A stretch of DNA of 64,000 bases from Sphingobacterium populi (GTDB lineage: Bacteria; Bacteroidota; Bacteroidia; Sphingobacteriales; Sphingobacteriaceae), in the NCBI RefSeq assembly GCF_001586775.1, contig NZ_LQXS01000001.1, forward strand, positions 744,001-808,000, read 5' to 3'. This document shows, one piece after another, positions 38,776 to 47,356 of this stretch. Each line of letters begins with the position of its first letter. The first letter of the stretch is position 1. The notes below the pieces were generated by a model. That model saw only the letters and a list, made by a program, of their open reading frames with translations. It did not search any database and was not told where the DNA came from. Position numbers and translations under genes: made by a program.

Positions 38776-39039
38776 GTAATTAAAATAAGGTGATTGTCAT
38801 AGAATGTAAGATGGTCATATCAGTACACAAACTTAATCAATACGCATTCAAACAAACTTGTCTTATGACAAGAATAGCTTATCGCGTCCGGTTCGCGTAT
38901 TATGGTTAAGGACACCATTGTATATTTATATCAGAATCCATTCTATATTCATAAATTATTCTGTATATTAATCCTGCTAAAACGTAAATCTACTTACAAA
39001 CTTGCCACTATTAGAACCACCGTACTAAGAATTAAAGTC

Positions 39040-40581
39040 ATGCAGAAAGTCTTCCAATGTATAGGATCTCTATTCGTTTTGTTCCTCTTGCTTCCCTGCT
39101 CTGCGCAGCAGCAATTTAATAATCCCGTGATTGCTGGAGATCTTCCCGATCCCAGTGTTATTCGCGTCGATGATCAGTACTACGCCACCGCTACATCTTC
39201 CGAATGGGCTCCTTTCTATCCGTATTTCAAATCGAAAGATCTGATTAATTGGACACAAATTGGCCATATATTCGAAGTGCAACCCGAGTGGACACTTTCT
39301 TCGTTTTGGGCACCAGAGCTTTACGAGATGGATGGCAAAGTATATTGTTATTACACTGCGCGGCGGCGATCTGATGGCGTGAGTTGCATCGGCGTTGCCG
39401 TCGCTGATTCACCCGAAAGTCCATTTGTAGATCACGGTATCATAATCGAACATGGTAAAGAAGCTATAGATGCTTTCGTGTTTGCCGATGCAGGACAATT
39501 ATATATCACTTGGAAAGCGTATGGATTGGATGATCGCCCTATAGAAATCGTTGGTAGCAAATTATCGGCAGATGGTTTACGATTAGAAGGTGAGCCTTTT
39601 TCGATGTTGCGCGATGACGAAGGTATCGGCATGGAAGGACAATATCATTATAAAGTAGATCAGTATTATTACTTGATCTACGCCGCACGCGACTGCTGTG
39701 GGCCTAAAAGTAACTACGATGTGCGTGTGGCGCGAGCTAAAAGTTTTACTGGCCCATATGAAAAGTACAACGATAATCCGATCTTAATTGGTGGAGACGA
39801 TTATGTCTCAGTCGGACATGGTACGGCAGTTAAAGGATTAGACGATCAATTGTATTATCTATGTCATGGCTACGTGGCTGGCGATAAGGTGTATCAAGGC
39901 CGACAGCCGATTTTACAACAAATCGAAATGAATGCGGAAGGTTGGCCTTACTTTACTAGTGGCACCAAAGCTGTGCAAAACCAAATGACCGGTTTGGCTT
40001 TGCTCAGCCAAAACAAAACACCTGATTTTGAAGATTTTTTTGAAGCTAATAAGCCCAAGGTAGATTGGACTTGGAATTATCCGTATTCGTCTAACAAAAC
40101 GGAAATCCGAAATCAGCAACTTCACGTAAAAGGAATCACAAATCCAGATAATAATTACGGTACGGTGATGTGTATTCGTCCTACAACGGCTCATTATTCC
40201 TTTGAAACTCAAGTCGCAAATCACAATGACGCCTCAAAAGGATTAACATTGTATGGCGACAATAAGAACCTTGTGCTACTGAGCTGCGAAGGAAACAATG
40301 TGATAGTAAAAACGGTGCTAGATGGCAACGAAACCGTTTTGAAAAAAGCCGTCCTTGATACGCTTAATGGCATCTACCTTAAAGCAGAAGTTAATCGAGG
40401 GGTATATTGTGATTTCTTTATGAGCAAAGATGGTAAAGATTGGAACAAACTCAACCAGCAACCTATTGATGCCACATCACTGACTCGTTGGGATCGCGTC
40501 GCACGCCCAGGGCTTATCCATGCCGGAGAAGTCAGCGAGCCAGCTATCTTCAATTATTTTAAAATCAACCAATTACAGTAA
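39040..40581 (+). CDS. Glycoside hydrolase family 43 protein, secreted
   Basis: 513 residues from the ATG at 39040; a longer frame to 38902 would put 46 residues before a clear signal peptide (GSLFVLFLLLPCSAQ). The mature part starts with the GH43 five-bladed propeller: NPVIAGDLPDPSVIRVDDQYYA (general base Asp), FWAPELYEMDGKVYCYY, and GIGMEGQYHYK with a conserved Glu. From about residue 330 a C-terminal beta-sandwich domain follows (FETQVANHNDASKGLTLYGD). GH43 enzymes cut arabinose or xylose side chains from plant polysaccharide. No SusC/SusD pair is nearby, so it is not a standard utilisation locus. Confidence 0.85.
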   Translation: MQKVFQCIGSLFVLFLLLPCSAQQQFNNPVIAGDLPDPSVIRVDDQYYATATSSEWAPFYPYFKSKDLINWTQIGHIFEVQPEWTLSSFWAPELYEMDGKVYCYYTARRRSDGVSCIGVAVADSPESPFVDHGIIIEHGKEAIDAFVFADAGQLYITWKAYGLDDRPIEIVGSKLSADGLRLEGEPFSMLRDDEGIGMEGQYHYKVDQYYYLIYAARDCCGPKSNYDVRVARAKSFTGPYEKYNDNPILIGGDDYVSVGHGTAVKGLDDQLYYLCHGYVAGDKVYQGRQPILQQIEMNAEGWPYFTSGTKAVQNQMTGLALLSQNKTPDFEDFFEANKPKVDWTWNYPYSSNKTEIRNQQLHVKGITNPDNNYGTVMCIRPTTAHYSFETQVANHNDASKGLTLYGDNKNLVLLSCEGNNVIVKTVLDGNETVLKKAVLDTLNGIYLKAEVNRGVYCDFFMSKDGKDWNKLNQQPIDATSLTRWDRVARPGLIHAGEVSEPAIFNYFKINQLQ

Positions 40582-40678
40582 ATAGATTCACCCATGTTTA
40601 TGCTACGATAATGCTTGAAGCAATCATTCTTTCGAAAGTAGATTTGCGGCATTTCGATTTTTCATGGTATACTTTTGC

Positions 40679-41140
40679 CTAAGAATAGGTATAAGGTCGA
40701 TCTTTACTTTTAGCAGGATCATAATGCAATCCAGGACTTAGCCAATAAAGTAATACTACTCTCGAATACCTGTAATTGAACGGTGCTAGCAATAGCACAC
40801 CGGGAAAAATAGTGAAGATATACAACCAAATATTTTCCAAATTGCCTGTCAATACATAGGTTGCTACTGCAATGCTAATCATCTGTGCTACATTGAAGGC
40901 ATAACTAACAAACATAGAAACGTAAAAGTAACCAGGTTCGCGTTCAAACTTTAAGTCACAATGTGGACAGTGGATATTCATCTTTTGCGCCTTAAATCCA
41001 TACATAGAATTGGCAAAAATATTACCGCGACGACATTTTGGGCATTTGGCTTGCAACGCCGCTTTAAATTCAGTAGGCACTAGATATGAACTAGCATTTC
41101 CGTTTTTGACTGCGTTAGCACGATGATCTAAATTTTCCAT
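40679..41140 (-). CDS. DUF983 membrane protein with zinc-ribbon Cys
   Basis: 153 residues. Two CxxC pairs (CPKCRRG and CPHCDLKF) form a zinc-ribbon-like N-terminal part, then two transmembrane helices (about 80-100 and 105-125), YRYSRVVLLYWLSPGLHYDPA. DUF983 proteins have no known function. It starts 5 bases after the AraC stop, so it shares the regulator's message. Confidence 0.82.
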   Translation of the reverse strand: MENLDHRANAVKNGNASSYLVPTEFKAALQAKCPKCRRGNIFANSMYGFKAQKMNIHCPHCDLKFEREPGYFYVSMFVSYAFNVAQMISIAVATYVLTGNLENIWLYIFTIFPGVLLLAPFNYRYSRVVLLYWLSPGLHYDPAKSKDRPYTYS

Positions 41141-41145
41141 AGTTT

Positions 41146-42021
41146 TTATTTTCTAAACGTCTTTTTACGAAATTCATCCGGTGTCATAGACACATATTTT
41201 TTAAAAAATTTAGTAAAGTAGGAATTGTCACTAAAATTGAGTTGTAAGGAGATCTGATTGATCGACAAATCTAAATTAACTAGTAATCTTTTGGCTTCCA
41301 GTAGCACTCTATTTCGAATCACCTCACCTGCCGGCATACCCAGAAGATCATTGCACAATGCATTTAAATGATTGGGCGTAATGTACAGCAATTGCGCATA
41401 ATCTTTTGGCAGCCGAATCATCTTAAAATTGGCTTCAATTAATCGCTGAAAGTTTTTCAACAGCAAATAGTTATACGAAGAAATATCCTTTTCCGTTCTA
41501 TGGATCGCGGTATGAGATACCAAAATGAACAGCTCTAGCAAGAGCACTTTGATATAATCCTCACGATGCAGATTATTGTACCCACCGGCCGCGAGTACAC
41601 GTTCGAATATATCTTTAATCTTCGCGCGATTATCAGTAGGAATCTGTATAACAGAGTCTTGCGTAATTCCCTGAAAAAAACTGAAACGCTGTATATAATC
41701 TGATTGCAATAAGAATGATTGAAAATAGCTGCTCGAGAAGTTGAGCACATAACCATCCACGTCGCCATCAAAACTCCAACTGTGCACCTGTCCTGGGATC
41801 ATGAAATAGATCTGCCAAGGTTGCACCTCAAATTTTTCGAAATCGATAGCATGCGATCCCGCACCTTCGGTAAATAATACCACATGATAAAAGCTATGAC
41901 GATGCGGATAGTGTAAGTGCTGATGCGTGCCCGAATACGGACCAAATCTACCAACATAAATATCATCGTATTGAAAACCACCAATACTCTGAATGTCATA
42001 TGTAGGTATCTCGCTCTTCAT
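41146..42021 (-). CDS. AraC-family transcriptional regulator
   Basis: 291 residues from the ATG at 42021 (TTG at 42027 is an in-frame alternative). N-terminal cupin-like sensor (YPHRHSFYHVVLFTEG with a His pair, DFEKFEVQPWQIYFMIPGQ), then a double helix-turn-helix at about 190-290 (LPKDYAQLLYITPNHLNALCNDLLG, SINQISLQLNFSDNSYFTKFFKKY). It probably binds a sugar or other small ligand and activates genes. Direct repeats 33-70 bases upstream suggest it regulates itself and perhaps the divergent glycosyltransferase operon. Its stop is 5 bases before the DUF983 start. Confidence 0.9.
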   Translation of the reverse strand: MKSEIPTYDIQSIGGFQYDDIYVGRFGPYSGTHQHLHYPHRHSFYHVVLFTEGAGSHAIDFEKFEVQPWQIYFMIPGQVHSWSFDGDVDGYVLNFSSSYFQSFLLQSDYIQRFSFFQGITQDSVIQIPTDNRAKIKDIFERVLAAGGYNNLHREDYIKVLLLELFILVSHTAIHRTEKDISSYNYLLLKNFQRLIEANFKMIRLPKDYAQLLYITPNHLNALCNDLLGMPAGEVIRNRVLLEAKRLLVNLDLSINQISLQLNFSDNSYFTKFFKKYVSMTPDEFRKKTFRK

Positions 42022-42024
42022 ACC

Positions 42025-42091
42025 CAAAGGTACGGTAGAAGTACCAATATATGTGGTACAGTTTACTTATATAATGGTACTATTTACTGAT
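42025..42091. promoter_or_regulatory. AraC-type direct repeats and promoter upstream of the AraC gene
   Basis: TGGTACAGTTTACTTAT (42054-42070) and TGGTACTATTTACTGAT (42075-42091) are 14/17 identical and 21 bases apart, two DNA turns, as expected for an AraC-family dimer. GGTAC (42029-42033) and GTACC (42041-42045) form a further inverted pair. On the minus strand TACCTTTG (42032-42025) fits a -7 box, three bases before the ATG. The rest of the gap to 42330 shows no gene. Confidence 0.55.
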
Positions 42092-42330
42092 ATGAATCAT
42101 TAAATACCTACGCAGTGTGTATTCGCAAGAATAAATCTACTGATCCATAGTACTAATTACTGGAATGTCGCGTTCAAAATACGCGTTCGTTATTTTTTGC
42201 TTTGCTTGGCATCTACTTTGACTATGCTTGCTGGCTTAGGGTATACAAAACCATCTGTAATCTACCGTGCCTAGAGAAAAGTATTTCAATCTATGCCGCT
42301 ACGTACACACTAGACGAAAAACGCAATCAC

Positions 42331-43416
42331 ATGAAAATTGGAATAATAGCACACCTGAAACATCCTATTCGCAAACCATTTATGGGCGGCTTGGAAGCAT
42401 TTACCTACGATATTACCTGTCTATTGATGCGTCGTGGACATGATGTAACCTTATTCGCTAGCGAACATTCAGATCCCTCACTGCCGGTACACTCGATTAT
42501 GAGTGATATGGATTATGATAGAGAAACATTTAGTCGATTCCGTGCACACGAGTTATCTGAAGATTTCATTTCGACACATCATGCCTATTTGGAATTGATG
42601 CAAGATATTGACAATCATGGTTTCGATATTATTTTTAACAACAGCTTGAACTATGTGCCTATTACGATGTCTACTATTATAGATACACCAATGGTAACCG
42701 TATTGCACACTCCTCCCATATTTGAAATGAAGCGCGCGATTGGCAAAATAAAACGCCAAAGTAAGATGACCTACGTATCAGTATCGCAATCCAACGCACA
42801 ATCGTGGCAACCTTATTTGTCAAACTGCCAAGTGATCAACAATGGCATAGATCTCAAAAAATGGACGTTCACCCCTACCAACAGCAGAGAGTATGTCATT
42901 TGGTTTGGAAGGATTCATCCGGACAAAGGCACTCACTATGCTATCGAAGCTGCGCGTTTGGCAGGCAAACACATCAAAATCGCTGGCTCGATTGCTGATC
43001 GTCATTACTTTGATACGCTTGTTGCACCGCTTTTGGGTCATGATGCAGAGTGGATCGATTTGTGCACGCACGACCAACTAAATACATTGATCGGCCAAGC
43101 CGAAGTAAGCATCATCACACCGTGTTGGGATGAGCCTTTTGGTTTAGTGGTCGCCGAAAGCTTAGCGTGCGGTACGCCAGTTGCCGGATTTGCAAGAGGA
43201 GCTTTGCCACATATTGTAAATGAGCAAACTGGGGCTCTCACCTCATCTTGTAATACTCAACAATTAGCCGAATGCATTTTAAAGGCAAGCACCCTTTCTA
43301 GAATGGAATGCCGTGCTCGTGCAGAAAAAGCACTCGGCATGGAGAAAATGGTGTCGGCATATGAGAAATTGTTTCATGACATTGTGGATGCCAAATATTT
43401 GCCCCATGCCATTTAA
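42331..43416 (+). CDS. Glycosyltransferase family 4 protein
   Basis: 361 residues from the ATG at 42331 (MKIGIIAHLKHPIRKPFMGG); the frame is open from 42202, but that start lacks a matching N-terminus. GT-B fold: N-terminal Rossmann with GGLEAFTYDITCLLMRRGHDVTLFAS, then the nucleotide-sugar domain with WFGRIHPDKGTHYAIEAARLA, and the donor-binding CWDEPFGLVVAESLACGTP (EX7E motif). It would move a sugar from a nucleotide donor to a glycan or lipid. First of three overlapping genes; the second starts 11 bases before its stop. Confidence 0.88.
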   Translation: MKIGIIAHLKHPIRKPFMGGLEAFTYDITCLLMRRGHDVTLFASEHSDPSLPVHSIMSDMDYDRETFSRFRAHELSEDFISTHHAYLELMQDIDNHGFDIIFNNSLNYVPITMSTIIDTPMVTVLHTPPIFEMKRAIGKIKRQSKMTYVSVSQSNAQSWQPYLSNCQVINNGIDLKKWTFTPTNSREYVIWFGRIHPDKGTHYAIEAARLAGKHIKIAGSIADRHYFDTLVAPLLGHDAEWIDLCTHDQLNTLIGQAEVSIITPCWDEPFGLVVAESLACGTPVAGFARGALPHIVNEQTGALTSSCNTQQLAECILKASTLSRMECRARAEKALGMEKMVSAYEKLFHDIVDAKYLPHAI

Positions 43417-44482
43417 ATATTGCTATTATGTTCATCATCATGGTTCCGGACATGTGATGCGTGCTATAGAAATAGCCAAATCATTCCATGACCAACAAAT
43501 CACATTTATGGGAAGTGATTTGCTCAAATATGCTCGACACCTACCCGACAATGTCAACTGTGTACATTTACCGTACGATACACCGTCAACTCAGGATACA
43601 GAATACATCTCGACCACGCCATCCTTCTTACATTATGCACCGTTGCGCGTTTCAGGGTTAATCAATAGGAATGCATTGATTGTTGATTTTTTCAGACGAA
43701 ACCCCAACACGTTGCTCGTCGTAGATGTATCCGTTGAAATCTGCTTATTAGCACGGTTATGCGGTATTCCTACCGTCGTAATTCGACAAAGTGGGCAACG
43801 TACAGATGTGGCTCATCGTATCGCATACGAAGCAGCAGAATTAATCATAGCACCATTTCCCGAACTTTTGGATTCAGAATCTGATAATCCCGCGATGCAT
43901 AAAACTTACTACGCAGGTGGATTTTCGCGTTACACCAATGTAACCACAAAAAATACTTTTGGGCAAGATGTCGCCATATTTATCGGACAAGGTGGTACCA
44001 ACATAGATGATTTTTTGATTAGGCATATACGACAACAACTTGATCCATTTACGCACCTACACATTATCGGTGCTACATCAGACCTTTTGCCTCTTGAGAA
44101 GACCACATATTATGACAAAGTACATGATCCTTCCGATATTTTGGCTACCTGCGATGTGGTAATCTGCAATGCAGGTCATAATACAATTATGGAATTGGCA
44201 GACTTAAGAAAGCATATTATCTGTCTTCCAGCCGAACGCCCTTTTAATGAACAACTGCAAAAAGCTCAATATCTCGAACAGGTTGGTTGTGCTATTACCG
44301 TTCTAGAAAAGAATGTGTACCGAACGGACTGGAACGAATGTGTGGCAAAGGCCAGAACGCTGGATACGACACAATTGGCCGCACTAACGAATAAAGATGC
44401 GGTCAATAATATCAAACGCGCATTAGATCATACGTATAATCATCTATTGACTACGGCTTCATCACAAAATCCATATGAATAA
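43406..44482 (+). CDS. GT-B fold glycosyltransferase (MurG/GT28-like)
   Basis: 358 residues from the ATG at 43406; 43388 is an alternative. N-terminal HHHGSGHVMRAIEIAK matches the GT28/UDP-glucuronosyl-type domain with its glycine loop, and the C-terminal half has FIGQGGTNIDD, VVICNAGHNTIMELA and LPAERPFNEQLQKAQYL, the usual acceptor/donor clamp. Donor and acceptor are not known. Its start overlaps the upstream gene and its end overlaps the downstream one by 8 bases, so translation is coupled. Confidence 0.78.
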   Translation: MPFKYCYYVHHHGSGHVMRAIEIAKSFHDQQITFMGSDLLKYARHLPDNVNCVHLPYDTPSTQDTEYISTTPSFLHYAPLRVSGLINRNALIVDFFRRNPNTLLVVDVSVEICLLARLCGIPTVVIRQSGQRTDVAHRIAYEAAELIIAPFPELLDSESDNPAMHKTYYAGGFSRYTNVTTKNTFGQDVAIFIGQGGTNIDDFLIRHIRQQLDPFTHLHIIGATSDLLPLEKTTYYDKVHDPSDILATCDVVICNAGHNTIMELADLRKHIICLPAERPFNEQLQKAQYLEQVGCAITVLEKNVYRTDWNECVAKARTLDTTQLAALTNKDAVNNIKRALDHTYNHLLTTASSQNPYE

Positions 44483-45320
44483 TAATACAGCGAATATTTC
44501 GATCTTGACCTTGGTACATCAGCGCGAGAGTGCACTTATGAACATGCTAAACGGCATTGCAAACGGTTCAATCTTGCCTTGTGAAGTTCTGATTATCTTT
44601 ATGAATGAAAAAGTTATTGACAACTTAGCACAGCAATTTCCTTTTCCTATTCGTAGTATGGTCTTAGAGACAAAGGACGGACTCAATCTAGGTGCCGCAC
44701 GCAATCTTGCAATGCAGCAATCAACTGGATCGTATCATGTTTTTTTAGATGTGGATTGTATTCCACAACACGATTTTTTAGAATCTTATCTCGCTCACTT
44801 TCAAGCTAATTCCAACGTATTGTACACTGGACGTGTCCGCTACCTGAGTGAAGGTTTTGATCAAGAAAATAACTGGACTACTCGTCTCGCAGAGATCAGT
44901 AAGCCCGATCCTGTACGCGAACATTTGGAGCAATATTCTTACGAACTATTTTGGTCACTGAACTTTGGCTGTACAAAAGAGATTTTTGATAAAATTGGTG
45001 GTTTTGACATTCAATATACTGGATATGGTGGCGAAGACACCGATTTTGCTTTTCAAGCAAGAGCCCACGGCGTACCTCTTCATACAATTCCAGCGCTTGC
45101 ATTCCATCAATACCACGCTTCTTATCAACCGCCGCTAAATCACTTGGCAAATATTTGCCAAAATGCTACTCGCTTTTTTGGTAAATGGCACAAATGGCCG
45201 ATGGAAGGTTGGTTGCATGCTTTTGAAAAGTTGGGTTATATAAGACGATCAGATGGAGGTTTGGAGATTCTTTCTTTACCGTCTGATGAAGAAATCATTG
45301 CTGCACTAAAGCGTACGTAA
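44475..45320 (+). CDS. Glycosyltransferase family 2 (galactosyltransferase-related)
   Basis: 281 residues. GT-A fold with ISILTLVHQRESALMNML, the metal-binding DVDCIP (Asp-Val-Asp), LNFGCTKEIFDKIGGFD and YGGEDTDFAFQA with the catalytic Glu/Asp, which identify a GT2 enzyme with a galactosyltransferase C-terminal region. Inverting transfer of a sugar in glycan assembly is expected. Third gene of the coupled operon; no flippase or polymerase is adjacent, so the glycan is not defined. Confidence 0.85.
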   Translation: MNNNTANISILTLVHQRESALMNMLNGIANGSILPCEVLIIFMNEKVIDNLAQQFPFPIRSMVLETKDGLNLGAARNLAMQQSTGSYHVFLDVDCIPQHDFLESYLAHFQANSNVLYTGRVRYLSEGFDQENNWTTRLAEISKPDPVREHLEQYSYELFWSLNFGCTKEIFDKIGGFDIQYTGYGGEDTDFAFQARAHGVPLHTIPALAFHQYHASYQPPLNHLANICQNATRFFGKWHKWPMEGWLHAFEKLGYIRRSDGGLEILSLPSDEEIIAALKRT

Positions 45321-45424
45321 TTTCATTAACATTCCACGCGCTCGTATCAAAGGCTATCTAATGATGAGCTGATCCTAAGCCAATTTATAAGCATATTTTA
45401 CTAACGCACTATCGAAATAAAGAG

Positions 45425-45467
45425 AACAGGAGGCTCTACAATCACTTAAAGATAAGAGCCTCCTGTT
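45425..45467. terminator. Hairpin terminator between glycosyltransferase operon and bestrophin gene
   Basis: Perfect 13-bp stem (45425-45437 with 45455-45467), 17-base loop. Neither side has a T run directly after the stem, but it separates convergent units and probably serves both. Confidence 0.6.
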
Positions 45468-45492
45468 GACGAATCCGTTCGCCAACATTTTT

Positions 45493-46386
45493 TTATAATA
45501 TGTAAAAGGATTCAGGCTGTATCGGATCTGGCTTATCTTCTTTGCCCAATAAATCCAGCGTATTTATATGAATATTACGCGCAATAGTTGTCATTGGCGT
45601 ATCATGTGCCCGATTACTAAATGGATCTTGCATGTGAGTGGCCGTTCGTTCTAGCAAAAAGAAGCAACTTGAGCTCACAACAAGCAAAGGTAACTCAAAC
45701 AAACTGGCTATTTCGCCTAGAGAAATAGACAAAGTAACGACAAATACATAAATCATAAAATGAAGGAAAAGACGGTAAGTTACTGGGAATACCGTATTCT
45801 TGATGCGCTCCGCCATACCCATTTGATCAGAAAAATTCACAAAAGATGTATTAATCTGTATGTGACTAAACTCATTGAGATCGCCCGATCGTCTTAAATC
45901 TGCAACTTGCAAAGCTCCTTGTTGCAATAATGCAAGCGGTACATTGCTATGTCCTTCCAATGCTTTCATATCGCTATCACTAATTAGTCCTTCGAGGTTT
46001 TTAGTAGGATCCTGCCCACGTAAATTTTGTCCTAAACTATAACACCAAGCTACATGTCTCAATGCAATTTGCTCAATCACCGCTTTATTTGCTGGCGACA
46101 GAAATGATTGCAACTGTAGCACCACGCTACGGCTATCATTCACTACTGCTCCCCATATCTTTCGCGCTTCCCACCACCGATCGTAAGATTGATTGAGATT
46201 GAATGATAGCAGAACTGAAATCGCTGTACCAATGAATGCAGGTATGGAAATATGCATTGGTGGTATATAATCGATAAATGTAATTGTTAGATATTTTACA
46301 ACAGACCCAATAATGATCACATACAGGAGTTCTAGACGGATTTTATTGAAAATATACCGTATTGGAATCTTTCTGCTAATTAACAT
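45493..46386 (-). CDS. Bestrophin-family (UPF0187) ion channel protein
   Basis: 297 residues. Hydrophobic segments at about 17-36 and 44-62, then SFNLNQSYDRWWEARKIWGAVVNDSR (family signature), another membrane pair near 210-245, and RTATHMQDPFSNRAHDTPM at the cytosolic C-terminus. Bacterial bestrophin homologues form pentameric, often cation-selective, channels in the inner membrane. Stands 56 bases downstream of the lactonase gene on the same strand. Confidence 0.87.
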   Translation of the reverse strand: MLISRKIPIRYIFNKIRLELLYVIIIGSVVKYLTITFIDYIPPMHISIPAFIGTAISVLLSFNLNQSYDRWWEARKIWGAVVNDSRSVVLQLQSFLSPANKAVIEQIALRHVAWCYSLGQNLRGQDPTKNLEGLISDSDMKALEGHSNVPLALLQQGALQVADLRRSGDLNEFSHIQINTSFVNFSDQMGMAERIKNTVFPVTYRLFLHFMIYVFVVTLSISLGEIASLFELPLLVVSSSCFFLLERTATHMQDPFSNRAHDTPMTTIARNIHINTLDLLGKEDKPDPIQPESFYIL

Positions 46387-46442
46387 AAATACTAATAAAT
46401 GAGTTTAAAATGTGTGTTGGTAGATAAATTGTGATTGGTCGA

Positions 46443-47333
46443 CTAAGCGATTTGCACAAACTTGTTTGGTTTTCTTCCCTGATAAGGTAGATCTTCTAAT
46501 ACAAATGTATAACCAGCCTGTGGTTGCTGACTTAGCTCATCTTCAGACAACCCTTTGGCCGCGGTGGTAATGTAGAGGTCATTCATGTTTTTGCCTCCAA
46601 ATACACAACTCGTAATTTGCTTGACTGGCAACTCAATTTTTGCCAGCACTTCTCCCGTTTCAGGATCACGCCTGGTCACGCAGCCACCACCAAAATGAGC
46701 AACCCATAGCATTCCTTCAACATCTAAAGTCATGCCATCGGGCACGCCTTCTTCTTTTGTAAATGTAGCTACTTTTTGTCTATTCGCAATACCGACCTGC
46801 ACCGTATCATAGGTATAGCGGTTGATGATCGCATCATCACTTTCGACATGATAGAAAATGCCTTCACTTTCATCCCAATCCAATCCATTAGAAATAGTCG
46901 TTTCGTCCAAGATTTTTTTGAATGTCAAATCTGGATATACCACATATAAAGCACCTTTGTTTTTTTGTTCTTGCATGTTCATGGTTGCAACCCAGAGTCG
47001 GCCACTGGCATCGGCTTTACCGTCATTAAATCGGTTCTCAGGCGCATGTGGCTCAGGTTGTATCAAAAACTTTGCTTCGCCGTGTGGTAAATTGATATGA
47101 TGAATGCCTGTGGAAAGTGCTGCTAAAAAAGTACCGTCCTGTTGTGGTACAATCGCACCAACCGCATGACTCACTTCTGTGGTCTTGACGGATTTATCGG
47201 CGGGATAATAAGAATAGATAAGGGAATTGAGTATATCTACATAGTGAAGACATTGTTGCCTATCGTCCCATACTGGAGATTCACCAAGCTGGCATGGAAC
47301 TGCTACGGCTACTTTTAACGTTTTTTCTATCAT
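46443..47333 (-). CDS. SMP-30/gluconolactonase-like protein
   Basis: 296 residues, six-bladed propeller of the SMP-30/LRE family: GESPVWDDRQQCLHYVDI with the metal-ligand Glu, RFNDGKADASGRLWVATM, SNGLDWDES and VPDGMTLDVEGMLWVAHF. Such enzymes hydrolyse sugar lactones in the cytosol. The gene lies 23 bases behind the GH15 stop, so both are on one message; the nearby SDR could make gluconolactone. Substrate not proven. Confidence 0.85.
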   Translation of the reverse strand: MIEKTLKVAVAVPCQLGESPVWDDRQQCLHYVDILNSLIYSYYPADKSVKTTEVSHAVGAIVPQQDGTFLAALSTGIHHINLPHGEAKFLIQPEPHAPENRFNDGKADASGRLWVATMNMQEQKNKGALYVVYPDLTFKKILDETTISNGLDWDESEGIFYHVESDDAIINRYTYDTVQVGIANRQKVATFTKEEGVPDGMTLDVEGMLWVAHFGGGCVTRRDPETGEVLAKIELPVKQITSCVFGGKNMNDLYITTAAKGLSEDELSQQPQAGYTFVLEDLPYQGRKPNKFVQIA

Positions 47334-47356
47334 ATTTATAGGGAAATTTTATGATT

